A stretch of DNA of 64,000 bases from Nocardioides panaciterrulae (GTDB taxonomy: Bacteria > Actinomycetota > Actinomycetes > Propionibacteriales > Nocardioidaceae). The position numbers were made by a program, and so were the translations under genes. Of the stretch, positions 51,857 through 63,600 are shown piece by piece. The notes below the pieces were generated by a model, which saw only the letters and a list, made by a program, of their open reading frames with translations, had not been told where the DNA came from and made no database searches. Each line of letters starts with the position of its first letter. Position 1 is the first letter of the stretch. The stretch is from contig NZ_JACCBG010000001.1 of the NCBI RefSeq assembly GCF_013409645.1, forward strand, positions 2,602,001 to 2,666,000. Direction: 5' to 3'.

Positions 51857-54085
51857 ACGGGCGGCTGCCGAGAGGGCCGCCCTGACGGCGTGCGCCGCCT
51901 CCGCGGCGCGGGCGTTCCCGAGCGCCCCCGCGGACTCCTCCTGCAGGTAGAACACGTCGACCGCCTGCGGACCGAGGGTGTCCACGTGCGCCGAGCGCAC
52001 CGCGACGCCGAGCCCCGCCAGCGCCGCGCAGACCAGGTGCACCACCCCCGGGCGGTCGGCGGTGCGGACCTCCAGGACGGTCGCCTGCCGCGACGCCTCG
52101 GGGCGTACGACGACCGCCGGGGCCAGCCCGCCGGCGTCGACCGGCCGGAACCGCGTCGCCGGGTCGATCCGGCCCGCGACCACCGCGTCGTACCGGGTCC
52201 GCAGCACCGCCGGGTCCGGCTGCTCCGCGGCGACGTCCCACACCGAGACCCCCATCCCGTCGCGCGCCCAGGCCCGGGCGCTGCGGACCGGGAGCCGGCC
52301 GAGGGCGAGCGCCGCCGCGGCGTCCGCGAGCAGGCCGACCCGGTCGGGCGCGGCCACCGTGACCCGGGCCCCGTCCGCGGCCGCCTCGACCGTGAACGAC
52401 ACCGTCCCCGGCCGGGCCCCCGGAGGCAGCGGCGGCAGCTCCGGGGCCGCCTGCGAGGCGCCGCTCTCCAGCAACGCGCCGCTCTCCAGCAGCGCCGCGG
52501 TGCGGCGGGTCAGCTCGCCCACCAGGCCGGCCCGCCACCTGGTCCACGCCTGGGCGGAGGTGGCCCGGGCGTCGGCCTGGGTCAGCGCGGCCAGGAGGGC
52601 CAGCGCCTCCGCGCTGCCGACCGCGGCCGCGACCACCTCCGCGGTGGCGGGGTCGGCGGGGTCGCGGGTGGTGGCGGTGGTGGCCAGCAGCAGGTGCCGG
52701 CGCACGAGCGCGGCCACCAGGTCGACCGCCTCCGGGGCGAACCCCATCCGGGCCGCGACCGCCCCCGCGACCGGCTCGCCCTCGACGCTGTGGTCGGCCG
52801 ACCCGCCCTTGCCGATGTCGTGCAGCAGCGCGGCGACCATGAGCACGTCGGGCCGGGACACCTCCCGGATCAGCGCCGAGGCCTCGATGCAGGTCTCCAC
52901 CAGGTGCCGGTCGACGGTGTAGCGGTGGATCGCGCTCGCGTGCGGCAGCAGCCGCACCCGCTCCCACTCCGGCAGGATCCGGTCCAGCGCGCCGGTCTCC
53001 TCGAGCGTCTCCCAGACCGGCAGCAGCCCGCGCCCGGAGGCGAGCAGCCGGACGAACAGGTCGCGGGCCTCGTCGGGCCACGGGTCGGGCAGCGGCGCGC
53101 CGTCCCGGGCCAGCCGCGCGGCGGTCGGCGGGGCGAGCAGCGCGTCGTGCTCGGCCGCCGCCGCGCAGGCGCGCAGCAGCAGGGCCGGGTCCTCGGCCGG
53201 CCGGGCCCGGCGGTCGAGCACCACCTCGCCGGCCGCCAGGGCCACCCCCGGGGCGAGCGGGGTGAGCGCGGGGCGTCGTACGCCCGTGGCCGCCGGACCG
53301 GCCAGCACCGCGCCGACCCGGCGCCAGGTGAGCCGGGACAGGTGGGTGACCCGGCGGCCGAGCTCGCGGACCTGCCGCTGGGCCGCGAGGTCGTCCTCGA
53401 GGCCCAGCCCCGCGGCGAGGCCGCCCCACGCCTCCGGGCCGATCCGGTCGGTGGGCCGGCCAGCCAGCTGCTGGACCACGTCGCGGACGTCGAGCAGCGC
53501 CTGACGGGTCCGCTCGAGGTCGGCGTGCGGCACGTCGACCAGCCAGGTCGCGACCAGCGCCTTGAGCACCGTGGCGTCGCGCAGCCCGCCCTCGGCCTCC
53601 TTCAGGTCCGGCACCGAGAGGTGCGCGAGCTCGCCGACCAGCTCGTGGCGGGCGCGCACCAGCTCGCGCAGCGCGGGCAGCTGCCGGCGCGCCTGTCGCC
53701 GCCAGTGCGCCAGCACCGTGGTCCGCACCCGTAACGTCAGGTTCGGGTCGCCGGCCAGGTGTCGCACGTCGAGCAGCCCGAGGGCCACCCGCAGGTCGGC
53801 GGCCGCGGCCGCCACCATCTGCGGCAGCGTGCGGACCGAGTGGTCCAGCCGTGCCCCGGAGTCCCACAACGGGTACCAGACCTGCTCGGCCAGCTCGCCG
53901 ACGTCGACGTCCTCGTCGTGGACCAGGACCACGTCGAGGTCGGAGTACGGCGCGAGCTCCGCGCGGCCGTAGCCGCCGACCGCGACCAGCGCGATCCCGG
54001 TGTCCGGGCCGCCGCACCGCTCGTAGGCCGACGCGCACAGCGCGTCGGCCTCGGTCGTGCGCGCGGAGCGCTCGGCTGACGTCAT
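51854..54085 (-). CDS. glnD: Bifunctional PII uridylyltransferase/adenylyltransferase GlnD
   Basis: Modifies and demodifies PII in response to nitrogen; in actinobacteria it adenylylates GlnK. The protein has 743 residues. The nucleotidyltransferase site is GGYGRAELAPYSDLD with VLVHDEDVD. An HD domain (about 370-480) shows the HRYTVDRHLVET-like helix and ALLHDIGKGGSADHS metal site. Two ACT domains follow (VAAPDRVGLLAD and VRTADRPGVVHL). It is shorter than E. coli GlnD (890). It ends the amt1-glnK1-glnD run, as in Streptomyces and Mycobacterium. Confidence 0.95.
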   Translation of the reverse strand: MTSAERSARTTEADALCASAYERCGGPDTGIALVAVGGYGRAELAPYSDLDVVLVHDEDVDVGELAEQVWYPLWDSGARLDHSVRTLPQMVAAAAADLRVALGLLDVRHLAGDPNLTLRVRTTVLAHWRRQARRQLPALRELVRARHELVGELAHLSVPDLKEAEGGLRDATVLKALVATWLVDVPHADLERTRQALLDVRDVVQQLAGRPTDRIGPEAWGGLAAGLGLEDDLAAQRQVRELGRRVTHLSRLTWRRVGAVLAGPAATGVRRPALTPLAPGVALAAGEVVLDRRARPAEDPALLLRACAAAAEHDALLAPPTAARLARDGAPLPDPWPDEARDLFVRLLASGRGLLPVWETLEETGALDRILPEWERVRLLPHASAIHRYTVDRHLVETCIEASALIREVSRPDVLMVAALLHDIGKGGSADHSVEGEPVAGAVAARMGFAPEAVDLVAALVRRHLLLATTATTRDPADPATAEVVAAAVGSAEALALLAALTQADARATSAQAWTRWRAGLVGELTRRTAALLESGALLESGASQAAPELPPLPPGARPGTVSFTVEAAADGARVTVAAPDRVGLLADAAAALALGRLPVRSARAWARDGMGVSVWDVAAEQPDPAVLRTRYDAVVAGRIDPATRFRPVDAGGLAPAVVVRPEASRQATVLEVRTADRPGVVHLVCAALAGLGVAVRSAHVDTLGPQAVDVFYLQEESAGALGNARAAEAAHAVRAALSAAAR

Positions 54086-54109
54086 CGGGCGGGGGTCATC
54101 GAGCGGGGG

Positions 54110-55869
<1,760 letters not shown>

Positions 55870-55915
55870 GGCCCCTCACCCTCGCCAGTCGCTGTTACGG
55901 ACGGCCGCTGGAAAT

Positions 55916-55931
55916 GTTTCACCCGCGTAAA
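55916..55931 (-). promoter_or_regulatory. GlnR-like box upstream of amt1
   Basis: On the minus strand TTTAC-n6-GAAAC matches the Streptomyces GlnR consensus gTnAc-n6-GaAAc except for the first base. It lies 47 bp upstream of the amt1 ATG. GTAAC at 55893-55897 could belong to the promoter. Confidence 0.5.
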
Positions 55932-55950
55932 CGAGCGCCGCGGCCGAGAA

Positions 55951-56024
55951 CATGTAACGCGGGGTTAGGGTCGCTCCCGCACCGTTCGAACGGTCACGTC
56001 GAGCCCCTAACCCCGCGTTACATG
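55951..56024. terminator. Palindrome between glnK2 and amt1 (terminator-like)
   Basis: Perfect 20-bp arms (CATGTAACGCGGGGTTAGGG, 55951-55970, with 56005-56024) surround a 34-nt loop that itself contains the palindrome ACCGTTCGAACGGT (55981-55994). It starts 14 nt after the glnK2 stop and lies before the amt1 promoter, so it probably ends the amt2-glnK2 transcript. Confidence 0.8.
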
Positions 56025-56037
56025 CCGGGGGCGCTCC

Positions 56038-57689
<1,652 letters not shown>

Positions 57690-57817
57690 AGGACCTCCAG
57701 GTTGCGTTCCGGAGGGACGTACGCCGGGCCGACCGCACTGTCGGCCCGGGCGCTCGTCCCGGTGGCAGCAACCTTCGGGGGCGCGGGTTTCGTCGTACGC
57801 CGTCGTGTGTTGCCGGG

Positions 57818-57855
57818 AGGATACGGGTGCCCGGCGGGTGTTACTTCGGCGTTAC
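57818..57855 (-). promoter_or_regulatory. GlnR-like box and -10 box upstream of amt2
   Basis: On the minus strand GTAAC-n6-GTAAC (57840-57855) matches gTnAc-n6-GaAAc with one change. TATCCT (57818-57823) fits a -10, placing the box in the -35 region, as expected for GlnR activation. The gap to the amt2 start is about 128 nt. Confidence 0.55.
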
Positions 57856-57862
57856 GCCGTGC

Positions 57863-59032
57863 TCAGCCGCCGAGCAGCGCGTCGACGAACGCGCCGGCAT
57901 CGAACGGCGCCAGGTCGTCGGCGCCCTCGCCGAGGCCGACGAGCTTGACCGGTACGCCGAGCTCGCGCTGGACGGCCACCACGATGCCGCCCTTGGCGGA
58001 GCCGTCGAGCTTGGTCAGCACGATGCCGGTGACGTCGACCACCTCGCGGAACACCCGGGCCTGGATCATCCCGTTCTGGCCGGTCGTGGCGTCGAGCACC
58101 AGCAGCACCTCGGTGACCGGGGCCTGCTTCTCGATGACCCGCTTGACCTTGCCCAGCTCGTCCATCAGGCCGGCCTTGTTCTGCAGGCGGCCGGCGGTGT
58201 CGACGATGACCGTGTCGGCCCCGGTGTCGACGCCCTCCTTGACCGCGTCGAAGGCGACGCTGGCCGGGTCGGTGCCCTCGGGCCCGCGCACGACGTCGAC
58301 GCCGACCCGCTCGCCCCAGGTGGCCAGCTGCTCGACGGCGGCCGCCCGGAAGGTGTCGGCCGCGCCGAGCACGACGCGGCGGTCCTCGGCGACCAGGATG
58401 CGGGCGATCTTGCCGACGCTGGTGGTCTTGCCGGCGCCGTTGACGCCGACCACGAGCACCACGCCGGGCTTGCCGTCGGCGCCGGTGACCTGCAGCCGCC
58501 GGTCCATGGTGGGGTCGACGAGCGCCAGCAGCTCCTCGCGCACGACCGCGCGCACGTCAGCGGCCGAGCCGCCCTCGACGCGCAGCCGGGTCCGCAGCTT
58601 CTCGACCAGCTCCTGGGTCGGCGCCACGCCGACGTCCGCGGTGAGCAGGGTGTCCTCGATCGACTCCCAGGTGTCCTCGTCGAGACGGTCCCGCGAGAGC
58701 AGCGCGAGCAGGCCCCGGCCCAGGCCGCCCTGGGACCCGGCCAGTCGCTGGCGCAGTCGCACCAGCCGCGAGGCGGTGCTCTCCGGCTTCTCCAGCGTCG
58801 GCGCCGCGGGCACCTCGGCGGGCGCGGGCGGCACCTCGACCGGCGCCTCCACGGTGGCCTCCACCGGGCGCTCGGTCGGCGCCTCCGGAGGGCTGATGAC
58901 CCCGGTGCCGCCGCCGGCGGGCGGGGTCTTGCGACGGTTGCCGCCGACCAGCAGGCCGACGCCGACGCCGACGACGACCAGCGCGACGACGGCGATCAGG
59001 ACGATGAGCACGAGCAGGGTCATGGCCGTCAT
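57863..59032 (-). CDS. ftsY: Signal recognition particle receptor FtsY
   Basis: Membrane receptor of the Ffh-ribosome complex, 389 residues. An N-terminal membrane segment (about residues 5-29) is followed by a Pro/Val/Glu-rich linker of about 60 residues, then the NG domain with GVNGAGKTT, DTFRAAAVEQL, VDTAGRLQNK and TKLDGSAKGG. It lies 13 nt after the small membrane protein gene. Confidence 0.96.
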   Translation of the reverse strand: MTAMTLLVLIVLIAVVALVVVGVGVGLLVGGNRRKTPPAGGGTGVISPPEAPTERPVEATVEAPVEVPPAPAEVPAAPTLEKPESTASRLVRLRQRLAGSQGGLGRGLLALLSRDRLDEDTWESIEDTLLTADVGVAPTQELVEKLRTRLRVEGGSAADVRAVVREELLALVDPTMDRRLQVTGADGKPGVVLVVGVNGAGKTTSVGKIARILVAEDRRVVLGAADTFRAAAVEQLATWGERVGVDVVRGPEGTDPASVAFDAVKEGVDTGADTVIVDTAGRLQNKAGLMDELGKVKRVIEKQAPVTEVLLVLDATTGQNGMIQARVFREVVDVTGIVLTKLDGSAKGGIVVAVQRELGVPVKLVGLGEGADDLAPFDAGAFVDALLGG

Positions 59033-59045
59033 CCAACCAGAGGGT

Positions 59046-59300
59046 TCAGCTGGCCCGGGCGCTGGCCTTCGGCGCGGTGACGGCCGGGGCGGGCTGGCGC
59101 GGGTCCGCGGGACGGGCGGCCCGCGACGGCACGCCGTCGACGTTCTCCACGGTGGGCATCGCCCCGACCGCGCGGTTCATCGCCTCGCCGAGCCACGCGG
59201 CCCGCGGGACGCCGTGGCCCCGGTTCGGGAAGGCGGCGAACGTCATCACCAGCGCGGCGAGCGCGAGGATGACGAGCATCACGAGGGCGATGACGAGCAT
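59046..59300 (-). CDS. Small membrane-anchored protein, unknown function
   Basis: The protein has 84 residues. A strong N-terminal membrane segment (LVIALVMLVILALAALVMTF) is followed by a polar, Pro/Ala-rich part with NRGHGVPRAAWLGEAMNRA. The ATG at 59298-59300 is chosen because GGAGGA is upstream; a longer frame is not supported. It precedes ftsY in the same operon, and a similar small gene position is common there, but no function is known. Confidence 0.78.
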   Translation of the reverse strand: MLVIALVMLVILALAALVMTFAAFPNRGHGVPRAAWLGEAMNRAVGAMPTVENVDGVPSRAARPADPRQPAPAVTAPKASARAS

Positions 59301-59385
59301 GGGGAGTCCTCCCGGACGGACGTGGGCGAGGCAGCAGAGAAGTACCCCGCGCCCACGGTCCCACACCCACCGGGTGGCTCCGCGG

Positions 59386-59826
59386 TCAGGCCCGCAGCAG
59401 CGGCGTCACGGCGGCGCGGACCACCTCCGGCATCGGCGTGACCGGCCGGGCGGGGTCGGCGTTGTCGACGTACACGTGCACGAAGCGCCCCTCGGCGGCC
59501 GCCTCCTCCCGGTCGCCCTGGAAGAGCCCCACGCGGTAGACGACGCTGGACCGGCCGACCCTGTCGACCACGAGGCCCAGCTCGACCGGCTCGGGGTAGC
59601 CGACCTCCGCGAAGTAGCGGCACGACACCTCCGCCACCACTCCGATCGCGGGCAGCTGCCGGATGTCGGTCCCGGTGGCCGCGGCGAGGTGGTTGTTGAC
59701 CACCGTGTCGATGAGCTCGAAGTAACGGGCGTTGTTCATGTGGCCGTAGACGTCGATGTCGGCCCACCGGGTCGTCATCGTGGTCCAGGCCACGTAGTCG
59801 TCGCGGGTGGGGATGGCACGGGTCAC
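59386..59826 (-). CDS. Hotdog-fold acyl-CoA thioesterase-like protein
   Basis: The protein has 146 residues. TRWADIDVYGHMNNARYFELID carries the catalytic Asp of 4-hydroxybenzoyl-CoA thioesterase-like enzymes, followed by SCRYFAEVGYPEPVELG. These hydrolyse acyl-CoA thioesters. The GTG at 59824-59826 sits 7 nt after a TAGGCT -10, so the mRNA is likely leaderless. It is divergent from the TIGR02569-like gene. Confidence 0.87.
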   Translation of the reverse strand: MTRAIPTRDDYVAWTTMTTRWADIDVYGHMNNARYFELIDTVVNNHLAAATGTDIRQLPAIGVVAEVSCRYFAEVGYPEPVELGLVVDRVGRSSVVYRVGLFQGDREEAAAEGRFVHVYVDNADPARPVTPMPEVVRAAVTPLLRA

Positions 59827-59873
59827 GGCGCCGAGCCTAGGGGGTTGGCCCACGCCCTAGGCTCGGCACCGTG
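59824..59873. promoter_or_regulatory. Palindromic divergent leaderless promoter
   Basis: 19-bp arms (59824-59842 and 59855-59873) are inverted copies with one mismatch around a 12-bp centre. Each arm contains, facing outward, the -10 TAGGCT, 7 nt and a GTG start codon. The two genes therefore probably start transcription and translation at mirror-image sites. Confidence 0.65.
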
Positions 59874-60653
59874 CTGCCTTCCGAGCGCGTCCTGGACCTC
59901 TTCGCGGTGCCCGCCGACGTGCAGCCGCTGGCCGGCGGGCAGGGGGCCAGCGTCCGCGCCGGCGACCTGGTGCTCTCCCCCGGCCGCGACCCCGCGGTGT
60001 GCGCGTGGCTGAACCCGGTGCTGGCCCGCCTGGCGGTCCGGCTCGACGAGCGGCCGGCGCGGTCCTTCCGCGACCTGCGGATCGCGATGCCCGTCCCGGC
60101 GCGGGACGGCGAGTGGGTCGTCGACGGGTGGGGTGCCAGCCGGTGGGAGCCCGGCACGACGTCGTGCACCGACGTCGACGTGCTGGTCGCGACCGGCCGG
60201 CTGCTGCACGCCGAGCTGGCCGGCGCCGTGCCGTCGCGGCCGGCAGGGCTCGCCCGCCGTGACGACCGGTGGGCGAGCGCCGAGCGGGAGGCGTTCGAGG
60301 GCTCCCCCGCCGGCCCCGATCTCGTACGCCGCCTCGCGGGCCTGCGCGACGACACCCCCCTGGGCCCCGACCAGCTCGTCCACGCCGACCTCGCCGGCAA
60401 CGTGCTGCTCGACGCGGCCGGCGCCCCGGTGGTCCTCGACCTGGCGCCGGCCTGGCGGCCAGCGCGCTGGGCCGAGGCGGTCACCGTGCTCGACGCGGCG
60501 CTGTGGCTGGGCGCGCCCCTCGCGCGCCTGCACGACTGGGCGGCCGGACCCGAGCGCCAGGCGATGCTCCGGGCCGCCCTGTTCCGGCTGCTCAGCGATG
60601 TCGACCCGCCGCTGGACCGCTACGAGGCCGCCCTGGCGCCGGTGCTGGGCTGA
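59871..60653 (+). CDS. TIGR02569-family protein (aminoglycoside phosphotransferase-like)
   Basis: The protein has 260 residues. It belongs to an actinobacterial family with a kinase-like fold: HADLAGNVLLD resembles the catalytic loop HGDLxxxN with the Asp kept, and VVLDLAPAWRP matches the metal-binding IDF-like segment. No clear glycine-rich ATP loop is seen, so activity is uncertain. GTG start at 59871. The stop is inside a 16-bp exact duplication (60638-60669). Confidence 0.85.
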   Translation: MLPSERVLDLFAVPADVQPLAGGQGASVRAGDLVLSPGRDPAVCAWLNPVLARLAVRLDERPARSFRDLRIAMPVPARDGEWVVDGWGASRWEPGTTSCTDVDVLVATGRLLHAELAGAVPSRPAGLARRDDRWASAEREAFEGSPAGPDLVRRLAGLRDDTPLGPDQLVHADLAGNVLLDAAGAPVVLDLAPAWRPARWAEAVTVLDAALWLGAPLARLHDWAAGPERQAMLRAALFRLLSDVDPPLDRYEAALAPVLG

Positions 60654-60669
60654 GCCGGTGCTGGGCTGA
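60638..60669. repeat. 16-bp tandem duplication across a stop codon
   Basis: GCCGGTGCTGGGCTGA occurs at 60638-60653 and again at 60654-60669. The first copy ends with the stop of the TIGR02569-like gene. The second copy is non-coding and near the smc end. Confidence 0.85.
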
Positions 60670-60684
60670 GCCGGCCGCGGGCGG

Positions 60685-63600
60685 TCAGGCCGACTCGGCC
60701 TCCCGCAGCCGCTGGCTGATGACGGCCGAGACCCCGTCCCCGCGCATGGTCACGCCGTAGAGCGCGTCGCCGACCTCCATCGTGCGCTTCTGGTGGGTGA
60801 TCACGAGCAGCTGGGAGTTCTCGCGCAGCTCCTCGTAGATCTCCAGCAGGCGGCCGAGGTTGGTGTCGTCGAGGGCGGCCTCGACCTCGTCGAGGATGTA
60901 GAACGGCGAGGGCCGCGCCTTGAACAGCGCGACCAGGAACGCGACCGCCACCAGGGAGCGTTCCCCGCCGGACAGCAGCGAGAGCCGCTTGACCTTCTTG
61001 CCGGGCGGCCGCGCCTCGACCTCGATGCCGGTGGTGAGCATGTTGGCGGGGTCGGTGAGCACCAGCCGGCCCTCGCCACCCGGGAAGAGCCGGGCGAAGG
61101 TGGCGTCGAAGGCGCGGGTCACGTCGGCGTACGCCTCGGTGAAGACCTGCTCGACCCGGGTGTCGACCTCCTTGACGATGTCGAGGAGGTCCTTGCGGGT
61201 CTTCTTGAGGTCCTCGAGCTGCTCGGTGAGGAACTTGTGCCGCTCCTCCATCGCCGAGAACTCCTCGAGCGCCAGCGGGTTGACCTTGCCGAGCATCGAC
61301 AGCGCCCGCTCGGCGGCGCGCAGCCGCTTCTGCTGCTCCTCGCGCACGAACGGCACCGGGTCGGGCATCGTGCCGTCCTCGTCCGGCGCGGTGGCGGGCA
61401 CCGGCTGCCCGGGGCCGTAGTCGGCCACCAGCGCGTCGGGGTCGAGGCCGAGCTCCTCCAGCGCCCGCTCCTCGAGCTGCTCGATCCGCATCCGCTGCTG
61501 GGTCCGGGCCATCTCGTCGCGGTGCACCGAGCTGACCAGCTCGTCGAGCTCGCGCTGCAGGTCGCGCAGGGCGGACCGGACGGCGAGCAGCTCCTGCTCC
61601 CGGCCCGCGCGGGCCTGCTCCACCTGCGCCCGGGCCTCGGCGGCCCGCTGCACCGACACCTCGAGCCGCCGCAGGACGTACGCCGCGGCCGCGCCGACCG
61701 CCTCGGCCGCACGGCCCTCGCGGAGCAGCCGCTCGCGCCGCTCGGCGGCCCGCGCCCGGGCCTCCCGTTCGGCGCGGGCGGCCCGCAGCAGCGAGTCGGC
61801 CCGGCCGTGGATGGCCCGGGCCCGCTCCTCGGAGGTGCGCAGCGCCAGCCGGGCGTCCATCTCGGCCTGGCGGGCCTCGCGCGCCTGCTCGGCGAGCCGC
61901 TCGCGCCCGGAGGTGTCCGGCTCCTCCTCCGGGTCGTCCTCGGCCCGGCCGAGCCGGGCCTCGAGCTCGGCCAGCCCGGCGAGGTTCTGGTCGCGGGCGG
62001 CCTCGGCCTTCTCGATCGCCTGGGCGAGCCGCTCGGCCTCGCCGCGCACGGCGCGCGCCTGCGAGCCGTACTGGCCGAGCTCCTCGGCGACGGCGGCCAG
62101 GGTCGCGTCGGACTCGTGCAGCCGGGCCAGGGCGACGTCGACGCGCTTGTGGGCCTCCAGCCGCTCCGCCTCCAGCCGGGAGATGTCGAAGCCCAGCCGC
62201 TCGGTGGCCGCGACCGCGTCGGCGAGCTGGGTGGCGGCCTCGTCGACGGCGGCCTGGATCTCGATCAGGCTGGGCTGGCTCGACGAGCCGCCGGCCGCGA
62301 AGTGGGCGCCCAGCAGGTCACCCTCGCGGGTGACCGCGGCCACCTCGGGGTGGTCGGCGACCAGGGCCCGGGCCGCGGGCAGGTCGTCGACGACCGCCAC
62401 CCGCCAGAGCAGCCGGGTGAGCCCGGGGCGCAGCGCGGACGGGCAGTCGACGACGTCCACGGCGTAGGTCGCCCGCCCGCCGAGCTCGGGCCAGGCGGCC
62501 CGGTCCTCGGCACCGGCGCCGGCGCCGGCACCGGCACCGGCACCGGCACCGGCGACGAGCATGCCGGCACGGCCGAGGTCGTCGTCCTTGAGCCGGCCGA
62601 TCACGGCCACCGCGGCGTCGGCGCCGTCCACGGCCACGGCGTCGGCCGCCGAGCCGAGCGCACCGGCGACCGCGGTCTCGTAGCCCGCGCGGACCGCCAG
62701 CAGCGCGGCCACCGAGCCGAGCAGGCCGGAGACCGGTTCGGAGGCCGCGAGCAGGGCACCGGCCCCGTCCTTGCGCCGCAGGCCGAGCTCCAGCGCCTCC
62801 TTGCGCGCCGCCAGGGCCCCGCGGTCCCGGTCGGCCTGCTGGGCCTCCTCGCGGGCCTTGGCCAGCCGCTCCTCGACGTCGTCGAGCTGGCCCGCGGCCG
62901 CCTCGTGCTCGGCGTCGAGCCCCTCCTCGCCGGCGTCCAGCCCCGCGACCCGGGTCTCCAGCGAGGTGAAGTCCCGCTGCGCGCGCTCGGCGCGGGCGAG
63001 CGCGTCCTCGCGGGCCAGCGTGAGCCGGCCGACCTCGTCCTCGGCGGCGGCGGCGCGGGACTTCAGGGCGTTGACCTGCCCGTGCAGGCGGGCGAGCCCC
63101 TCGCGCCGGTCGGCGGCGGCGCGCTGCAGCGCGGTGATCCGCCGCTCCTCCTCCGCCGCGGCGTCCTCGGCGTGCTTGCGCGCGTCGACCGCCTCCTCCA
63201 GCGCCGCCCGGTGCGTCTCGACCTCCGCGGCGATCCGCTGCTCCTGCTCGCGCACCCGCTCGGCCTCGGCCTCCAGCTGCTCGGGGTCGCGCCCGGAGTG
63301 GCCGGCCTCGGTCTCGGAGGTGCCGGCGGCGTTGCGGACCCGCTCGGCGGCCAGCGACTGGGTGCCCCGGATCCGCTCGCGCAGCCCGGACAGCGCGAAC
63401 CAGGTCTCCTGCGCCGCCGACAGCGCCGGCAGGTCCTCGCGCAGCGCCGCCTCGAGGCGCGACTCGTGCTCGCGGGCGGTGGCGATGGCCTGCTCGACCT
63501 GCTCGCGGCGCTGGAGCAGCACCGACTCGTCGGCGAGCTCCTGCTCCAGGGAGGTGCGGGCGGTGACCAGGTCGTCGGCGAGCAGCCGCGCGCGGGCGTC

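Noticed and set aside
49601..53734. Open frame of over 1300 codons on the plus strand
   Set aside because: It mirrors the NYN, ffh and glnD genes; composition is low-complexity Arg/Gly/Ala/Val without motifs.
51033..54038. Minus-strand open frame of about 1000 codons across glnD and ffh
   Set aside because: It is out of frame with glnD and ffh, both of which have full motif sets.
59301..59366. Longer start for the small membrane protein before ftsY
   Set aside because: The ATG at 59298 has a good GGAGGA site and begins the membrane segment; the extension adds cysteine/glycine-rich sequence without support.
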